Shown piece after piece: positions 26,814-35,511 of a DNA stretch of 64,000 nt (position 1 is its first letter; every line of letters starts with the position of its first letter). The notes beneath the pieces were generated by a model, which was given only the letters and a program-made list of their open reading frames with translations, was not told the DNA's origin and searched no databases. Origin of the DNA: an uncultured Bdellovibrionales bacterium (GTDB lineage Bacteria > Bdellovibrionota > FAC87 > UBA2466); assembly GCA_937903155.1 (NCBI GenBank), contig CALCZU010000081.1, positions 30,011 through 94,010 of the forward strand, read 5' to 3'. The translations under genes were made by a program, and so were the position numbers.

Positions 26814-28061
26814 ATGAGTCCTGAATTTCCAGAGATCGCGTTCCCTCAACTGAATCCGCTGGTAATGGCGTTGAGTGACAATTCTCAAAGGCTCATTAAA
26901 ACCATCCAAAAACTTTCCGTAGCGCCTAGTCTTGAAAAAATCATGGCGCTTTTAAATTCTGAAGCGCGTGCTTTAGTGGGAGCAGACGGCGCTTCGTTTG
27001 TGATTCGTGAAGGAGGTTTTTGCTTTTATGCGGATGAAGATGCCATTGGGCCTCTCTGGAAAGGAAAACGATTCCCGATAGAGACTTGCGTCAGCGGTTG
27101 GGCGATGGCCCATAAACAAGTGGTCGTCATTGAAGACATCTTCACAGACCCTCGAGTTCCGGTGGACCTTTACGAGCCGACGTTTGCCAGAAGTCTTGTC
27201 ATGACTCCTATCGGAATTGAAAATCCTTTAGGCGCACTCGGAATTTATTGGGCAAAACCCTACCGCGCGACTGAGGAACAATTAGAGCTTTTAATGGCGC
27301 TCGCAAATAGTACGTCGGTCGCACTCAATAATCTAACGCTCATTCAAGAACTCGAACGCGAAAAATTAAAACTCGAAAATACCAACCGAGAATTGCAACG
27401 GATCGCTTGGGCAACCTCTCATCATCTGCAAGAACCGTTGCGCCATCTTTCAATGTATTTTCAGCTTCTCGATCGACAATGCAAAACGAAACTCAATTCT
27501 CAAGAATCTTCTTATATTGATCAAGGGATTAAAGAAGTCGCAAAACTCCAAAATTTAAGCCAATCCGTTTTGGCATTTTCCAGGTTAGAAGAGAAGCCGC
27601 TCAAATTGGCTTCTCTTTCTTCTGAATCTTTGCTTTTGGAAGTAAAAGAGGATCTCCGGCTGATCATTTCTGAAACAAATACTGAAATTGAGACTGCCCC
27701 TCTGCCCGAGATAACAGCCGATAAAGTTCTGCTTAAAAAAGTGTTTACGGTTTTGCTCTTAAACGCGATCCAGTTCAAATCGTCCGAAAAAAATCCTCGT
27801 GTCTCTGTCACCTCAAAAAGTGAAGGTCCGGAAATCATTTTCTGTATCGAAGATAAAGGCGTTGGAATTGGTTCTGAATACCACGAGAAAATTTTTCAGC
27901 TGTTTTCAAAAACCCAGCCGGGGGTACAAGAGGCAGAGAGCGGAATGGGACTCGCATTTGCAAAGAAAATCATTGAGCTTCATCACGGACGCCTTTGGGT
28001 GGAGTCTGCCCCCAGTCAGGGAAGTCGATTTTTCTTTAGCCTTCCACGCTACAATTTTTGA
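26814..28061 (+). CDS. GAF-domain sensor histidine kinase (cytoplasmic)
   Basis: A 415-aa product with no membrane segment. A GAF domain spans about residues 25-180 (GADGASFVIREGGFCFYADE onward), then a coiled coil, then the dimerisation/H-box TSHHLQEPLR with His203 as likely phospho-acceptor; the next residue is His where Asp is common in this bacteriophytochrome-like class. The ATPase domain has the N box (LLNAIQFKS), DKGVGIGSEY and GMGLAFAKKIIELHHG. The single-domain response regulator 227 bp downstream is a natural partner. Confidence 0.9.
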   Translation: MSPEFPEIAFPQLNPLVMALSDNSQRLIKTIQKLSVAPSLEKIMALLNSEARALVGADGASFVIREGGFCFYADEDAIGPLWKGKRFPIETCVSGWAMAHKQVVVIEDIFTDPRVPVDLYEPTFARSLVMTPIGIENPLGALGIYWAKPYRATEEQLELLMALANSTSVALNNLTLIQELEREKLKLENTNRELQRIAWATSHHLQEPLRHLSMYFQLLDRQCKTKLNSQESSYIDQGIKEVAKLQNLSQSVLAFSRLEEKPLKLASLSSESLLLEVKEDLRLIISETNTEIETAPLPEITADKVLLKKVFTVLLLNAIQFKSSEKNPRVSVTSKSEGPEIIFCIEDKGVGIGSEYHEKIFQLFSKTQPGVQEAESGMGLAFAKKIIELHHGRLWVESAPSQGSRFFFSLPRYNF

Positions 28062-28288
28062 ACCTCTTTTTGAACGGCGCAGAGCGTTTTTTCGACTGTA
28101 TTCAATGGTCAACTTTGAAATCGCGTTTTGATGTCTACGTAGCGCCACCTACCATCATTAAATGATATTCCGCTTCATCATTTTGAAGATTTCACATTTA
28201 GAAGTCTTAATCATTTTGAAACCGAGAGGCAATGCGCAGTTACGATAATAAGATTGAGAGCTGAGGTCTCTTGAGAGAAGGAAATCTT

Positions 28289-28672
28289 ATGCATATTTTA
28301 GCTGTGGACGATTCGGAAGTAATGCATCTACTGCTAACGGCTTGCCTAAAAGGGCATAAGCTAGATCATGCTTACAATGGCCAAGAAGCGTTAAAGTTTT
28401 TAACTCGTCCAGACAAAAAATATGACGTTATTCTGCTTGATTGGGAGATGCCAATCATGGACGGTCCCACTACGTTTAAAAACATTTTGAAGCAAGGATA
28501 CCGCGTTCCGGTTTTGATGATAAGCGCCCGAGGAGCGCGCGAAGGGAAAGAGGAGATCCTTAGGATGGGAATCAACGGCTATTTGGAAAAGCCGTTTCTT
28601 CCGAAACAACTGTTTAAGAAAATCGAGGAAGTGCTGACACCTAAAGAGCCAGCCCTCAAAAAACGAGCTTAA
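28289..28672 (+). CDS. Single-domain response regulator
   Basis: The ATG at 28289 has AAGGA upstream and is preferred to the TTG at 28271, giving 127 aa. It is a complete receiver domain: acidic pocket (AVDDSE), phosphorylated Asp51 in ILLDWEMPIMDG, the conserved Ser in MISARG and Lys in EKPF. There is no output domain, so it should act by protein contact or phosphorelay, plausibly with the GAF kinase upstream. Confidence 0.9.
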   Translation: MHILAVDDSEVMHLLLTACLKGHKLDHAYNGQEALKFLTRPDKKYDVILLDWEMPIMDGPTTFKNILKQGYRVPVLMISARGAREGKEEILRMGINGYLEKPFLPKQLFKKIEEVLTPKEPALKKRA

Positions 28673-28736
28673 ACGTTTGAATGGCCATGAGGCATTCGAA
28701 TTTGAGCCCACGTTTAATCCATGTCACAATAGAAGC

Positions 28737-29246
28737 ATGCAGTTAAGCAAAACACACAGTCTCGTTTCAACGCCCTATCTCTTTTTCAAACGGCTTCTCA
28801 ATTTGGTAGTGCAACCTGTATTTATCTCTTTAGCGGTGATGGGAAACTCCTTAATTTTATCCGCCGCGGTTGCGTTTTATTTTGCGGAAAAAGATATCAA
28901 TCCAAAAATTCACAGTTTCTTAGACGTTCTTTGGTGGTCGGTAGCGACCGCGACGACGGTGGGATACGGCGATGTCAGTCCGATGACGGTGGGTGGAAAA
29001 TGGATAGGAATTGTGATGATGCTTTTAGGAGCGACTCTTTTCTGCTCTTTTACCGCTCTTTTCTCATCAGCCCTGATGTCAGGGGAACTTAATGTTGTAG
29101 AAAAAGAGATGAAAGATCTGCGCCAAGGTTTGAGAGAGATCGAAAGCGAAGTCCTTTGGGACGAGAAAACCCTGGATAGTCATCTTTCCCAGATTGAAAA
29201 TATTTTAATAGAAATCAGAAATCTCAGAAAAAACAGACAACCCTAG
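28737..29246 (+). CDS. Two-helix potassium-channel-like protein
   Basis: An in-frame TTG lies at 28677; the ATG at 28737 is more plausible and gives 169 aa. Two membrane helices (about 25-50 and 90-115) flank a pore helix and the K+ selectivity filter TTVGYGD. The C-terminal ~45 residues are a charged coiled coil (VVEKEMKDLRQGLREIESEV), likely driving tetramer assembly. It is an inner-membrane ion channel of the KcsA/Ion_trans_2 type with no ligand-binding domain. Confidence 0.85.
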   Translation: MQLSKTHSLVSTPYLFFKRLLNLVVQPVFISLAVMGNSLILSAAVAFYFAEKDINPKIHSFLDVLWWSVATATTVGYGDVSPMTVGGKWIGIVMMLLGATLFCSFTALFSSALMSGELNVVEKEMKDLRQGLREIESEVLWDEKTLDSHLSQIENILIEIRNLRKNRQP

Positions 29247-29328
29247 ATTCGAATATTAAACCTCGGCAGTTTTCAAGTCTTAAGCCGATTGCTGGGTGAG
29301 TCGAGGCCCAAGCCAAAAGCGAGAAGGT

Positions 29329-29577
29329 CTATTTGATAGCGTTTCCTTGGTTGGACTTATATGCCAGCAAGCTTTCCTCGTAGCGCTTCCTGAATTTATA
29401 AGAGAGATTTCGCCATGCAATTACTAAGCAAACGGCTGCAGGAACATGAAAAAAGACAACCATATCGGGATGACCGTAACCTCGCTTGGCGATAATTCCG
29501 CTGATAATCAAGACTGCCCAAAACGTCAGAAAGATCCACCCTCTGATGAGATTTTGTTTCTTTTCGATTTTGTCCAT
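29329..29577 (-). CDS. Small two-helix membrane protein, last gene of the oxidase operon
   Basis: An 82-aa product with two hydrophobic helices (about residues 12-30 and 40-55) and basic ends. GGAG lies before the ATG. The gene starts 52 bp inside the preceding gene, so it belongs to the operon that carries CcoN and CcoO. No family was recognised; it could be an assembly factor or accessory subunit. Confidence 0.65.
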   Translation of the reverse strand: MDKIEKKQNLIRGWIFLTFWAVLIISGIIAKRGYGHPDMVVFFHVPAAVCLVIAWRNLSYKFRKRYEESLLAYKSNQGNAIK

Positions 29578-29882
29578 ATAATCACTCCTGATAAGAAAAT
29601 CGCCACGAGGCTCGATAAAAGTCCGAACTCTGCCGTAAATGAAAGCTCTCTGTGTTTGGTCACGTGAAGCACTGCCGCATCGAAGTCTTTATAGATCTCG
29701 TAATCTCCAGGCAGCATCACGATAAATTCTGAAATTCCTTCCCCGTTTTTTAGTAACTGGGTGGCCACTTCAAAATCCTGCATGGTGGGGGCAAGCGGAT
29801 GAACCCTTATCGGGGCAGGGCCATGAGACCTAATAATGATGGACGCTCCTGTGGTCGGAGCGCTAGTCTCAATTGTCAGCAC
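29526..29882 (-). CDS. Single-anchor beta-domain protein of the oxidase operon
   Basis: A 118-aa product with a GTG start that overlaps the preceding gene by 14 bp. The N-terminal ~80 residues read as beta strands (ASIIIRSHGPAPIRVHPL, ISEFIVMLPGDYEIY), followed by one membrane helix (about 88-106) and a basic tail. Topology suggests a small periplasmic domain with a C-terminal anchor. Possibly an oxidase assembly factor; no family evidence. Confidence 0.6.
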   Translation of the reverse strand: MLTIETSAPTTGASIIIRSHGPAPIRVHPLAPTMQDFEVATQLLKNGEGISEFIVMLPGDYEIYKDFDAAVLHVTKHRELSFTAEFGLLSSLVAIFLSGVIIWTKSKRNKISSEGGSF

Positions 29883-29979
29883 GACGCTTTTTCTCCCGCT
29901 GTTTCAAAATAAAAATCGTAAAGGCGATCGCTAAAACCATTCCTAATTCGAGCAGGTGGATATACAGATCGAAAGTCAT
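29869..29979 (-). CDS. 36-residue membrane protein, CcoQ-like in size and shape
   Basis: The product is 36 aa: one hydrophobic helix (LHLLELGMVLAIAFTIFIL region) followed by a strongly basic end (KQREKKRRADN). The ATG overlaps the previous stop (ATGA) and GGAG lies upstream. Size, single helix and basic tail resemble CcoQ, the small fourth subunit of cbb3 oxidases, but the position within the operon differs and the sequence alone cannot prove it. Confidence 0.5.
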   Translation of the reverse strand: MTFDLYIHLLELGMVLAIAFTIFILKQREKKRRADN

Positions 29980-30923
29980 TGGGTCTTCTCCAGTGATAAA
30001 GGTTTCCGGCTGATGAAAAGATTGTGGGAAGGAGTTTTCGTCAAAATCACCGAAAGCCCAGACGCCGGATTTGTATCGCTGTAAAGTATGGCAACACCTT
30101 CCTGAGGGATGCTGACCGTCTTTGTGATCGACTGGAATGCTGGCACTAAAACATTCCAACTTGTAGTGATCCTGCCAGATCGATTGAATGCCAGATGAAA
30201 ATTGGCTGGTTCTTGAGTCTTGTTTTCAAGGGTAAACTCGCTGCCTTCTAAAAACAGGACAGAGGGTGATAGTCCGCATTTTTCTAAAGAGATGTTTTTG
30301 GAGGCCTTCAGTTTGAAACTAGCTTTGTTGATTTTGAGCTGGAGAGCACCGCACGGAAGGTTTTCGTTCTCAGGCAAGCCGCGCGCAATCGTATTGTCCC
30401 CTTGAAGTTTTACTGTGGACGTGTCTCGGCTGCTTACTGGAAAAAGAACTTTTCCGTAATAAAAAGTCGTTAGGAAGAAAACCCCGGCCCATGCCGCACG
30501 ATGGCTTCTGTCTCGGCCTTTTCGAGTCATTAAAAAAATGCAGGATAGGGCTAAGGGAATCGAGGAAAGCAATCGACTAAAAGAAAGCCAACCCACATAC
30601 CGACCTTCAAAAACCTCCTTCATTTCTAAAATCCCGTACACAATCGCTCCTCCTGCCAAAAAAGAAATCCAAAAGGAATTGGTTTTTTGTTTATGGAATA
30701 GGTAAGCAATCAAAGCGGCGTGAATAAACCAGAGATCGATCTGGGCGTAAGGTGTTGAGCGAAGCGCCGTAAACGAGAGACAAAAAGGAACAATAAATTT
30801 ATGGAGAAAGGCATAAGAAGCGATAAAAATTAAAAAGGTCGCAAAAAGATGAGTTTCCCTTTTTTTTCGTTCCTTCCAATTAAGGATTGGACGCTGAGGT
30901 TCGGGGAGGTCAGCATCGTTCAT
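29976..30923 (-). CDS. Polytopic membrane protein with C-terminal beta domain, oxidase operon
   Basis: The ATG at 30923 (ATGA overlap with the preceding 51-aa gene) gives 315 aa; a longer frame to 31007 is less likely. About five membrane helices (residues ~25-185) are followed by a periplasmic-type beta domain (~200-300) that reads like a cupredoxin-style sandwich (CGLSPSVLFLEGSEFTLEN, PANFHLAFN) but without an evident copper-ligand set. It is translationally coupled on both sides. A role in copper delivery or oxidase assembly is an inference from context. Confidence 0.6.
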   Translation of the reverse strand: MNDADLPEPQRPILNWKERKKRETHLFATFLIFIASYAFLHKFIVPFCLSFTALRSTPYAQIDLWFIHAALIAYLFHKQKTNSFWISFLAGGAIVYGILEMKEVFEGRYVGWLSFSRLLSSIPLALSCIFLMTRKGRDRSHRAAWAGVFFLTTFYYGKVLFPVSSRDTSTVKLQGDNTIARGLPENENLPCGALQLKINKASFKLKASKNISLEKCGLSPSVLFLEGSEFTLENKTQEPANFHLAFNRSGRITTSWNVLVPAFQSITKTVSIPQEGVAILYSDTNPASGLSVILTKTPSHNLFISRKPLSLEKTQ

Positions 30924-31075
30924 TTGAGTTTCTCTACCCAGGCTCTTAAATCGGGCCACGCATTGACAGCAAGATACCAAGCGATGAATACGATGAGCGC
31001 CGTCCAAACCAGTCGAAGAATTCTTGGAACTTGATTCCCTTTGTATTGTAAGAAATCTTTTTCTTGTTCACTCAT
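30920..31075 (-). CDS. 51-residue single-helix membrane protein, oxidase operon
   Basis: Short gene with 4-bp overlaps at both ends. The product starts MSEQEKDFLQYKGNQ, has one Trp-rich helix (LVWTALIVFIAWYLAV, about residues 22-38) and ends in a helix DLRAWVEKLK. Location and coupling between the 73-aa and 315-aa genes argue that it is real. Possible small oxidase subunit; no family match. Confidence 0.6.
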   Translation of the reverse strand: MSEQEKDFLQYKGNQVPRILRLVWTALIVFIAWYLAVNAWPDLRAWVEKLK

Positions 31076-31293
31076 TTTTCACGACTTTCTTGTTCGGCGC
31101 TGAGGGCCAGGGTTTCTTCTTCACCAGTGGATTTCAAACGACCGGTGGCTTTTGCCCAGAGGAAGACGCAAAGACTCCCCAAGGCAAGGCTTCCAAAAAA
31201 TACGGTTAGGAAAACTCGGATAGGGTAAGAGTCAACGCCACAGATCAAACAGGGGAAGGTGTGGGTATTTATTTTTTTAAATAATTTTTCCAT
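31072..31293 (-). CDS. 73-residue membrane protein with CxxC, oxidase operon
   Basis: The gene starts 25 bp inside the preceding one with GAGGA before its ATG. Layout: a basic N-terminus, FPCLICGVDS (a CLIC CxxC motif at about residues 15-18), one membrane helix (about 28-48) and an acidic tail. A CxxC next to a membrane helix in an oxidase operon could bind a metal or be redox active; this is inference. Confidence 0.6.
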   Translation of the reverse strand: MEKLFKKINTHTFPCLICGVDSYPIRVFLTVFFGSLALGSLCVFLWAKATGRLKSTGEEETLALSAEQESREK

Positions 31294-31571
31294 TCAGATT
31301 CCTCGATCCCAAAAAGGGCGAACTTGGGGTCTTCAACTTCGTCCGAGTAGTGGGTCTGGCAGACGACAAAACCGATAAGCTGTGCGATGAAAAAAAGAAA
31401 AATCGCAAAGCTATAGAACGCGCACAAGTAAACGACCGTTTGGCTGACATCTTTTTGGGTAGAGGCAAGAATCAAACACCCGGAGGAGCCGATCGAGATT
31501 AGAAGCAGGAGCCGCACAATCCAGTTGATAGTTTTATTGGCGGGGCGGGAGTTGTTCTTGTTCGAAATCAT
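31269..31571 (-). CDS. Two-helix membrane protein, oxidase operon
   Basis: The frame is open to 31661, but the ATG at 31571 has AAGGAG six bases upstream and gives 100 aa. Two membrane helices (about residues 15-33 and 44-66) are followed by a short acidic tail ending in EESEWKNYLKK. It begins 38 bp inside ccoO. No family was recognised. Confidence 0.65.
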   Translation of the reverse strand: MISNKNNSRPANKTINWIVRLLLLISIGSSGCLILASTQKDVSQTVVYLCAFYSFAIFLFFIAQLIGFVVCQTHYSDEVEDPKFALFGIEESEWKNYLKK

Positions 31572-32148
31572 ATTCCGACTCCTTTCGATCTTTGACAGTG
31601 GAACCCAACCATTGAAGATAAGCGACGATCGCTTTTGCTTCGTATTTAGGAACTGGGACATTGTCTTTAATTTCGAAATACCAGCTGTAACTCGGCATCA
31701 CGCTTTGAGGAACGACGTTGGTAGGTTTGTACAAGTGCGCATACTGCCAGTCGTTAGATTTTTTTCCCGATTCTCTAGAGAGATCGGGACCCACGCGTCT
31801 TGTTCCAAAAAGTTGGGGTAAGTTTAAGGCATTTTGAGATTCGCCGGGCATACTCACAGGCCCGTATCTCAGACTTTCGTTTGCGGTCGGTCGCACAAAC
31901 TGGCTATGACAATGCCAACACGCTTCTGCGATATAAAGATCGCGTCCTTTAAAAAGAGCTGCTTTGTATTCGTCGACGGTTTTAAAGTCGTCTTTGAAAT
32001 CTTCGGGCACTTCCCTTGCCACGTCTTGCCAGGCTTGAGTTCTATCCAGCATCCATACGGGGATCGCGGCAAGCCCAATCACTGCGCTAAAAAACATCAG
32101 AATTCCCGCAATTAAAAATACGCCACTAAATTTCTCGATGAATCCCAT
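31534..32148 (-). CDS. ccoO: cbb3-type cytochrome oxidase subunit II, membrane-bound monoheme cytochrome c
   Basis: A 204-aa product. One N-terminal membrane helix, then the heme c motif CWHCH in EACWHCHSQFVRP, the conserved YGPVS and RRVGPDLSRE segments, and the axial Met in SVMPSYSW. These are hallmarks of CcoO/FixO, which passes electrons to the CcoN active site on the periplasmic side. It starts 4 bp after the ccoN stop. The C-terminus is short and acidic/basic mixed. Confidence 0.93.
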   Translation of the reverse strand: MGFIEKFSGVFLIAGILMFFSAVIGLAAIPVWMLDRTQAWQDVAREVPEDFKDDFKTVDEYKAALFKGRDLYIAEACWHCHSQFVRPTANESLRYGPVSMPGESQNALNLPQLFGTRRVGPDLSRESGKKSNDWQYAHLYKPTNVVPQSVMPSYSWYFEIKDNVPVPKYEAKAIVAYLQWLGSTVKDRKESEYDFEQEQLPPRQ

Positions 32149-32152
32149 CGCT

Positions 32153-33556
32153 TTAAGCTCCTATCGGTTGAGGGGTGAGTGAATTTTGTTTAGTCACCCT
32201 TGAATCTTGCCACGTGAGATAAATGTTGATCAAAAAGCAAACCTCGCCGACCAAGATCATAATTCCTGTAAATGTTCTCACCCACCAGAAAGGCATGGAC
32301 GCGGCGACGGAATCGATAAAGGGGGAGAGTGATTTCCACATCATTCCCTGAACAAGTCCCGCGGACAAAAGGTCGATTTGCATGATGGAAATCGCCAGGG
32401 TCTGCATCCAGAAATGCCAACGCGCGAGAGATTCGGAATAAATGGGAACTCCCCAGATTCGTGGCAGTAAGTAGTACATCCACGCTGTGACCCAAAAGCT
32501 AAAAACTCCGAAGAGAACAAAATGCGAATGTCCCACGACCCAGTCGGTGAAGTGAATGATTGACTGAGCGGAGAGGGTGACTTGAACGGCGCACTGAACG
32601 CACGTAATGAGATAGGCCAAAGTGCCGAAAAAAATCCAGCGAACGACGTGGTTTGTCGCTAGCTGAGTCCAATCCGATGCGATGGTCGCGAAAAGATTAA
32701 AAACAACGGTATAAACAACGACATGAACCCCGATGCTCGCAACGATGCTGGCATATTGAGTCCACATTGGAATGGGAGAAAAAAGATAATGATGAGCGCT
32801 ATTCAATGGATAGAAGAAAGCAAGTCCCCAAAATCCAATAATTGAAAGCGCGTGACTGTAGAGTGGCTTTTTCATGACGACGGGGAGCAAGTAGTACACG
32901 CTGGCAATTCCTAACGGCGTGACAAAGAGCCCAACCAAATCGTGAATATACATCGACGAAATTGTGGCTCCGCTTGTACCCGCAAAGAAATATTGGGGAA
33001 GAAAGTTCCCTAAAACATAAACGATGGGTGTCCAAATCAACGCGGCAGAAATATACCAAAGGCTGACGTACATTTTCGATGCACGCGTCTTGATGATGGG
33101 CACCATTAAATTAATCACTAAGAGAACAACGCCAATTGCAATGAAAGGATCTAAAACTGCTGGAGTCTCCGCCCATTCGAGACCTTGTGCATGTCCCAAA
33201 AGGATTAAGGCGACAGCTCCCAGTACCAATCCATTGTACGCGAAGAATACGATTCTACTGAGAGTCGTATGAAGCACCCGATTTCCCGTCAACTTAGGAA
33301 CAACGTAGTAAAGCACCGCGAAAAATCCGTTCGCGAGCCACCCGAAAGCGACCGCTTGAGTATGCACCATGCGAATTCTTCCAGGGCTTAAAAGTTCCAC
33401 GCCGGGAAAAGGATACTTTTGAAGAAATTGGAGGGAAAAACTTAAGCCGGCAAGAATCGCAACAAAAATGTAGAGAATAGAAGCTAAAAAATGCCAAGTC
33501 ACGATTTGGTAATCGACAAGCGTTTTTGCTTCGGTTGTTTGAGGGCTTTGATTCAT
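32153..33556 (-). CDS. ccoN: cbb3-like cytochrome c oxidase subunit I (heme-copper catalytic subunit)
   Basis: A 467-aa product with 12 or more membrane helices. Conserved His are visible: RMVHTQAVAFGW (heme b), YIHDLVGLFVTP (CuB), PLNSAHHYLF (CuB pair, with the FFYPLN Tyr nearby) and WVVGHSHFVLFG (hemes). These assign it to the C-type (cbb3) heme-copper oxidases, which reduce O2 with high affinity; the YIHxLVGLxxTP form differs from the proteobacterial GHNAVGFFLT version and belongs to a divergent subgroup. Its start overlaps the diheme cytochrome stop (ATGA). Confidence 0.9.
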   Translation of the reverse strand: MNQSPQTTEAKTLVDYQIVTWHFLASILYIFVAILAGLSFSLQFLQKYPFPGVELLSPGRIRMVHTQAVAFGWLANGFFAVLYYVVPKLTGNRVLHTTLSRIVFFAYNGLVLGAVALILLGHAQGLEWAETPAVLDPFIAIGVVLLVINLMVPIIKTRASKMYVSLWYISAALIWTPIVYVLGNFLPQYFFAGTSGATISSMYIHDLVGLFVTPLGIASVYYLLPVVMKKPLYSHALSIIGFWGLAFFYPLNSAHHYLFSPIPMWTQYASIVASIGVHVVVYTVVFNLFATIASDWTQLATNHVVRWIFFGTLAYLITCVQCAVQVTLSAQSIIHFTDWVVGHSHFVLFGVFSFWVTAWMYYLLPRIWGVPIYSESLARWHFWMQTLAISIMQIDLLSAGLVQGMMWKSLSPFIDSVAASMPFWWVRTFTGIMILVGEVCFLINIYLTWQDSRVTKQNSLTPQPIGA

Positions 33557-34347
33557 GGAAGTTCATCCTTTTCGTTGTAGATTCCTGCAGTGATTCCCCT
33601 GAGATAAAAAATATAGGCGACGATCTCCCAACGTTGATTTTCTTTTAAAATGTCAGAGAATGCCGGCATGGGCGAACCGTCGAGTCCCGTCGTCATCACT
33701 TTAAAAATATCCTTCGCGCTTTTTCCACTCTTGATGAAAAGTTTGGAAAGGTTGGCAGGACGAATCGGTTGATCATAAGAATCGACTAAGATTTCAGCCG
33801 AAGGTCCGTCTCCTCTTCCAGAGGTCCCATGACAGCTCACGCAGGCCGCGGCGAAGTGTTTTTTTCCGATTGCGGCGGCCTTAAGTAAAGACGCCTTTGA
33901 CTCAAAAATTTCTTTTGGAGGTTCGGCAATGGTCATCGCTAACGTTTCGGGTTTGCTTTCTTTAAAATCAGGCCGTAGTGAACGGATATAAGCAACAATC
34001 GCCATTTTTTCGGCGTCGCCGACTTCTTGAAAGGGCGGCATCGCGGTGCCCGGTATGCCCTGATTAATCGTTCTTAAAAGGTCGCTTACGGTCGGGAGGT
34101 TTCCCGACGGGGTGCTGCGGAATTTAAAGGCGCCTTCCACTAAATTGCGCGGTTTTGGATTCAACATTGGGCTCGCGGGACCTTGTCCGTCCGCTTTTTC
34201 TCCGTGACATCCCGAGCACCGGTTCAAATAGCCCTCCCTGCCGCGGGCAACCATCTCTTGCTCCGTTAAAGCCTGAACTTGCGAATTAACGGCGTGACAG
34301 TCACCCGAAATGAGAAGCAGAGTCGCAATCACTAATTGTTTTTTCAT
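33553..34347 (-). CDS. Exported diheme cytochrome c, first gene of the oxidase operon
   Basis: A 264-aa product with a signal peptide (MKKQLVIATLLLISGDCHA) and two class I cytochrome domains: CSGCHGEKADGQGP with MPPF as likely axial Met, and CVSCHGTSGRGDGP with MPAF. It lacks the membrane helix of CcoP but has the same two-heme content, so it may replace CcoP as electron entry module or donate electrons as a soluble partner. It overlaps ccoN by 4 bp. Confidence 0.88.
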   Translation of the reverse strand: MKKQLVIATLLLISGDCHAVNSQVQALTEQEMVARGREGYLNRCSGCHGEKADGQGPASPMLNPKPRNLVEGAFKFRSTPSGNLPTVSDLLRTINQGIPGTAMPPFQEVGDAEKMAIVAYIRSLRPDFKESKPETLAMTIAEPPKEIFESKASLLKAAAIGKKHFAAACVSCHGTSGRGDGPSAEILVDSYDQPIRPANLSKLFIKSGKSAKDIFKVMTTGLDGSPMPAFSDILKENQRWEIVAYIFYLRGITAGIYNEKDELP

Positions 34348-34559
34348 ATTCCCGAACAGTTAGCAGTATATGTGCCAGCGATTTTAAGAAGAGTAGCGCG
34401 GAGCAAGAACACTTTAATGAGACATTTTTGATTTCCATGGGACTAATTTTCTCGTTTTTTTAATCTTTATTGACGCAAGATATAATCGAGGGAATGTAAG
34501 GAAAAGTTTTGAAATTTCTCTTCTATCAAGCTGCGTTCTAAAAAATCCGATAACTCCAT

Positions 34560-35078
34560 ATGGCGGACTTATCCCAAAAAACAACCCTATTAATTTTAGA
34601 AGATGAACCCGAGTTGGCGGAGATTCTCAAAGAAGCGCTCGAGCCGGTGGCAGATCAAATCCTCGTCGCTCATGAAGGCGAGCAGGCTTGGAAGATGATC
34701 GAATCTCACTCAGTCGATGCGATTCTTGCGGACTACCAAGTTCCCAAATTGACAGGTCTTCAGCTGGTAGAAAGAATGCTTCGGGCAAAAAGAAAAATTC
34801 CGATTGTGATTCATACCGCACATGCATCTCCAGAGTTAATCACCAAAGCGACGCTCTACGGGGCACTTAGTTTTGTAACGAAACCTGCAAAATTAAAAGA
34901 GTTAGAACATCTGATGGATAAAGCCGTCAAAATGGGATTTAGAATCCGTCACATCGAAGATGAACTCGAAAAAATCTGCGAAGAAAATTCCATTCCTTTG
35001 GCCGATCGCGCGCAGTTTAAAAAAGACAATAAAGAACAACGAATTGTCGAAATCATTACAGATTCATTGTGTAAATAA
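34560..35078 (+). CDS. Response regulator with short helical extension
   Basis: A 172-aa product. A receiver domain fills residues 8-125: acidic pocket LEDE, phosphorylated Asp58 in AILADYQVPKLTG, Thr in IHTAHAS and Lys in VTKPAK. The last ~45 residues are charged helices without a DNA-binding motif. It is divergent from the oxidase operon (212 bp between starts). There is no clear Shine-Dalgarno before the ATG. The partner kinase is unknown. Confidence 0.85.
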   Translation: MADLSQKTTLLILEDEPELAEILKEALEPVADQILVAHEGEQAWKMIESHSVDAILADYQVPKLTGLQLVERMLRAKRKIPIVIHTAHASPELITKATLYGALSFVTKPAKLKELEHLMDKAVKMGFRIRHIEDELEKICEENSIPLADRAQFKKDNKEQRIVEIITDSLCK

Positions 35079-35214
35079 AGTTAAGACCGTAAAGCCCAGC
35101 CAAATAATGGTATTTATTGACGGTTTGCTCGTTCCTCCTCATTAAGTCTTCTTAATAAGAGCCAAATCAAACGGTAACTCCAATTGACGATGATGGACTT
35201 AAGGCAGTGCACTT

Positions 35215-35511
35215 ATGTCCATCATTAAAGAACTCAAAGATCCAGAAATCGATGTGATCCGAGACCCGTTTTTAGAAACGATCTCCCGGCTCTGTCTTTT
35301 ACTCGCTCTGGGTCATTTCCTGTGCGTCATCCCGTTTTATATTATTTTAGGGGCGTCGGAGGTCACTAAGAGTTTATTTTTTCAGTATTGTTCTGTCGTT
35401 ACTTTTGTGGGGTGTTTGTTCACCGTACTCGGAGTGGTCGCTCGATCTCAGTTTTTAAAACGATATTTGGGCCTGATTTGCATTAGCATTCTTTTCATCG
35501 AGCCTTGCTAG
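35215..35511 (+). CDS. Small membrane protein of unknown function
   Basis: A 98-aa product with three hydrophobic segments (about residues 24-46, 57-75 and 83-97) after a charged N-terminus. AAGG lies 10 bp before the ATG. The frame ends 7 bp inside the truncated cytochrome gene. It could be a genuine small protein or a frame created when the cytochrome gene lost its 5' end. Confidence 0.5.
   Translation: MSIIKELKDPEIDVIRDPFLETISRLCLLLALGHFLCVIPFYIILGASEVTKSLFFQYCSVVTFVGCLFTVLGVVARSQFLKRYLGLICISILFIEPC

Noticed and set aside
28677..28736. N-terminal extension of the K+-channel-like protein from TTG
   Set aside because: The extra 20 residues are hydrophilic and unlike the family start; the ATG at 28737 is a better fit.
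34348..34559. FNR-type site before the oxidase operon
   Set aside because: TTGAC and TTGAT-like words occur, but none forms TTGAT-N4-ATCAA with correct spacing.
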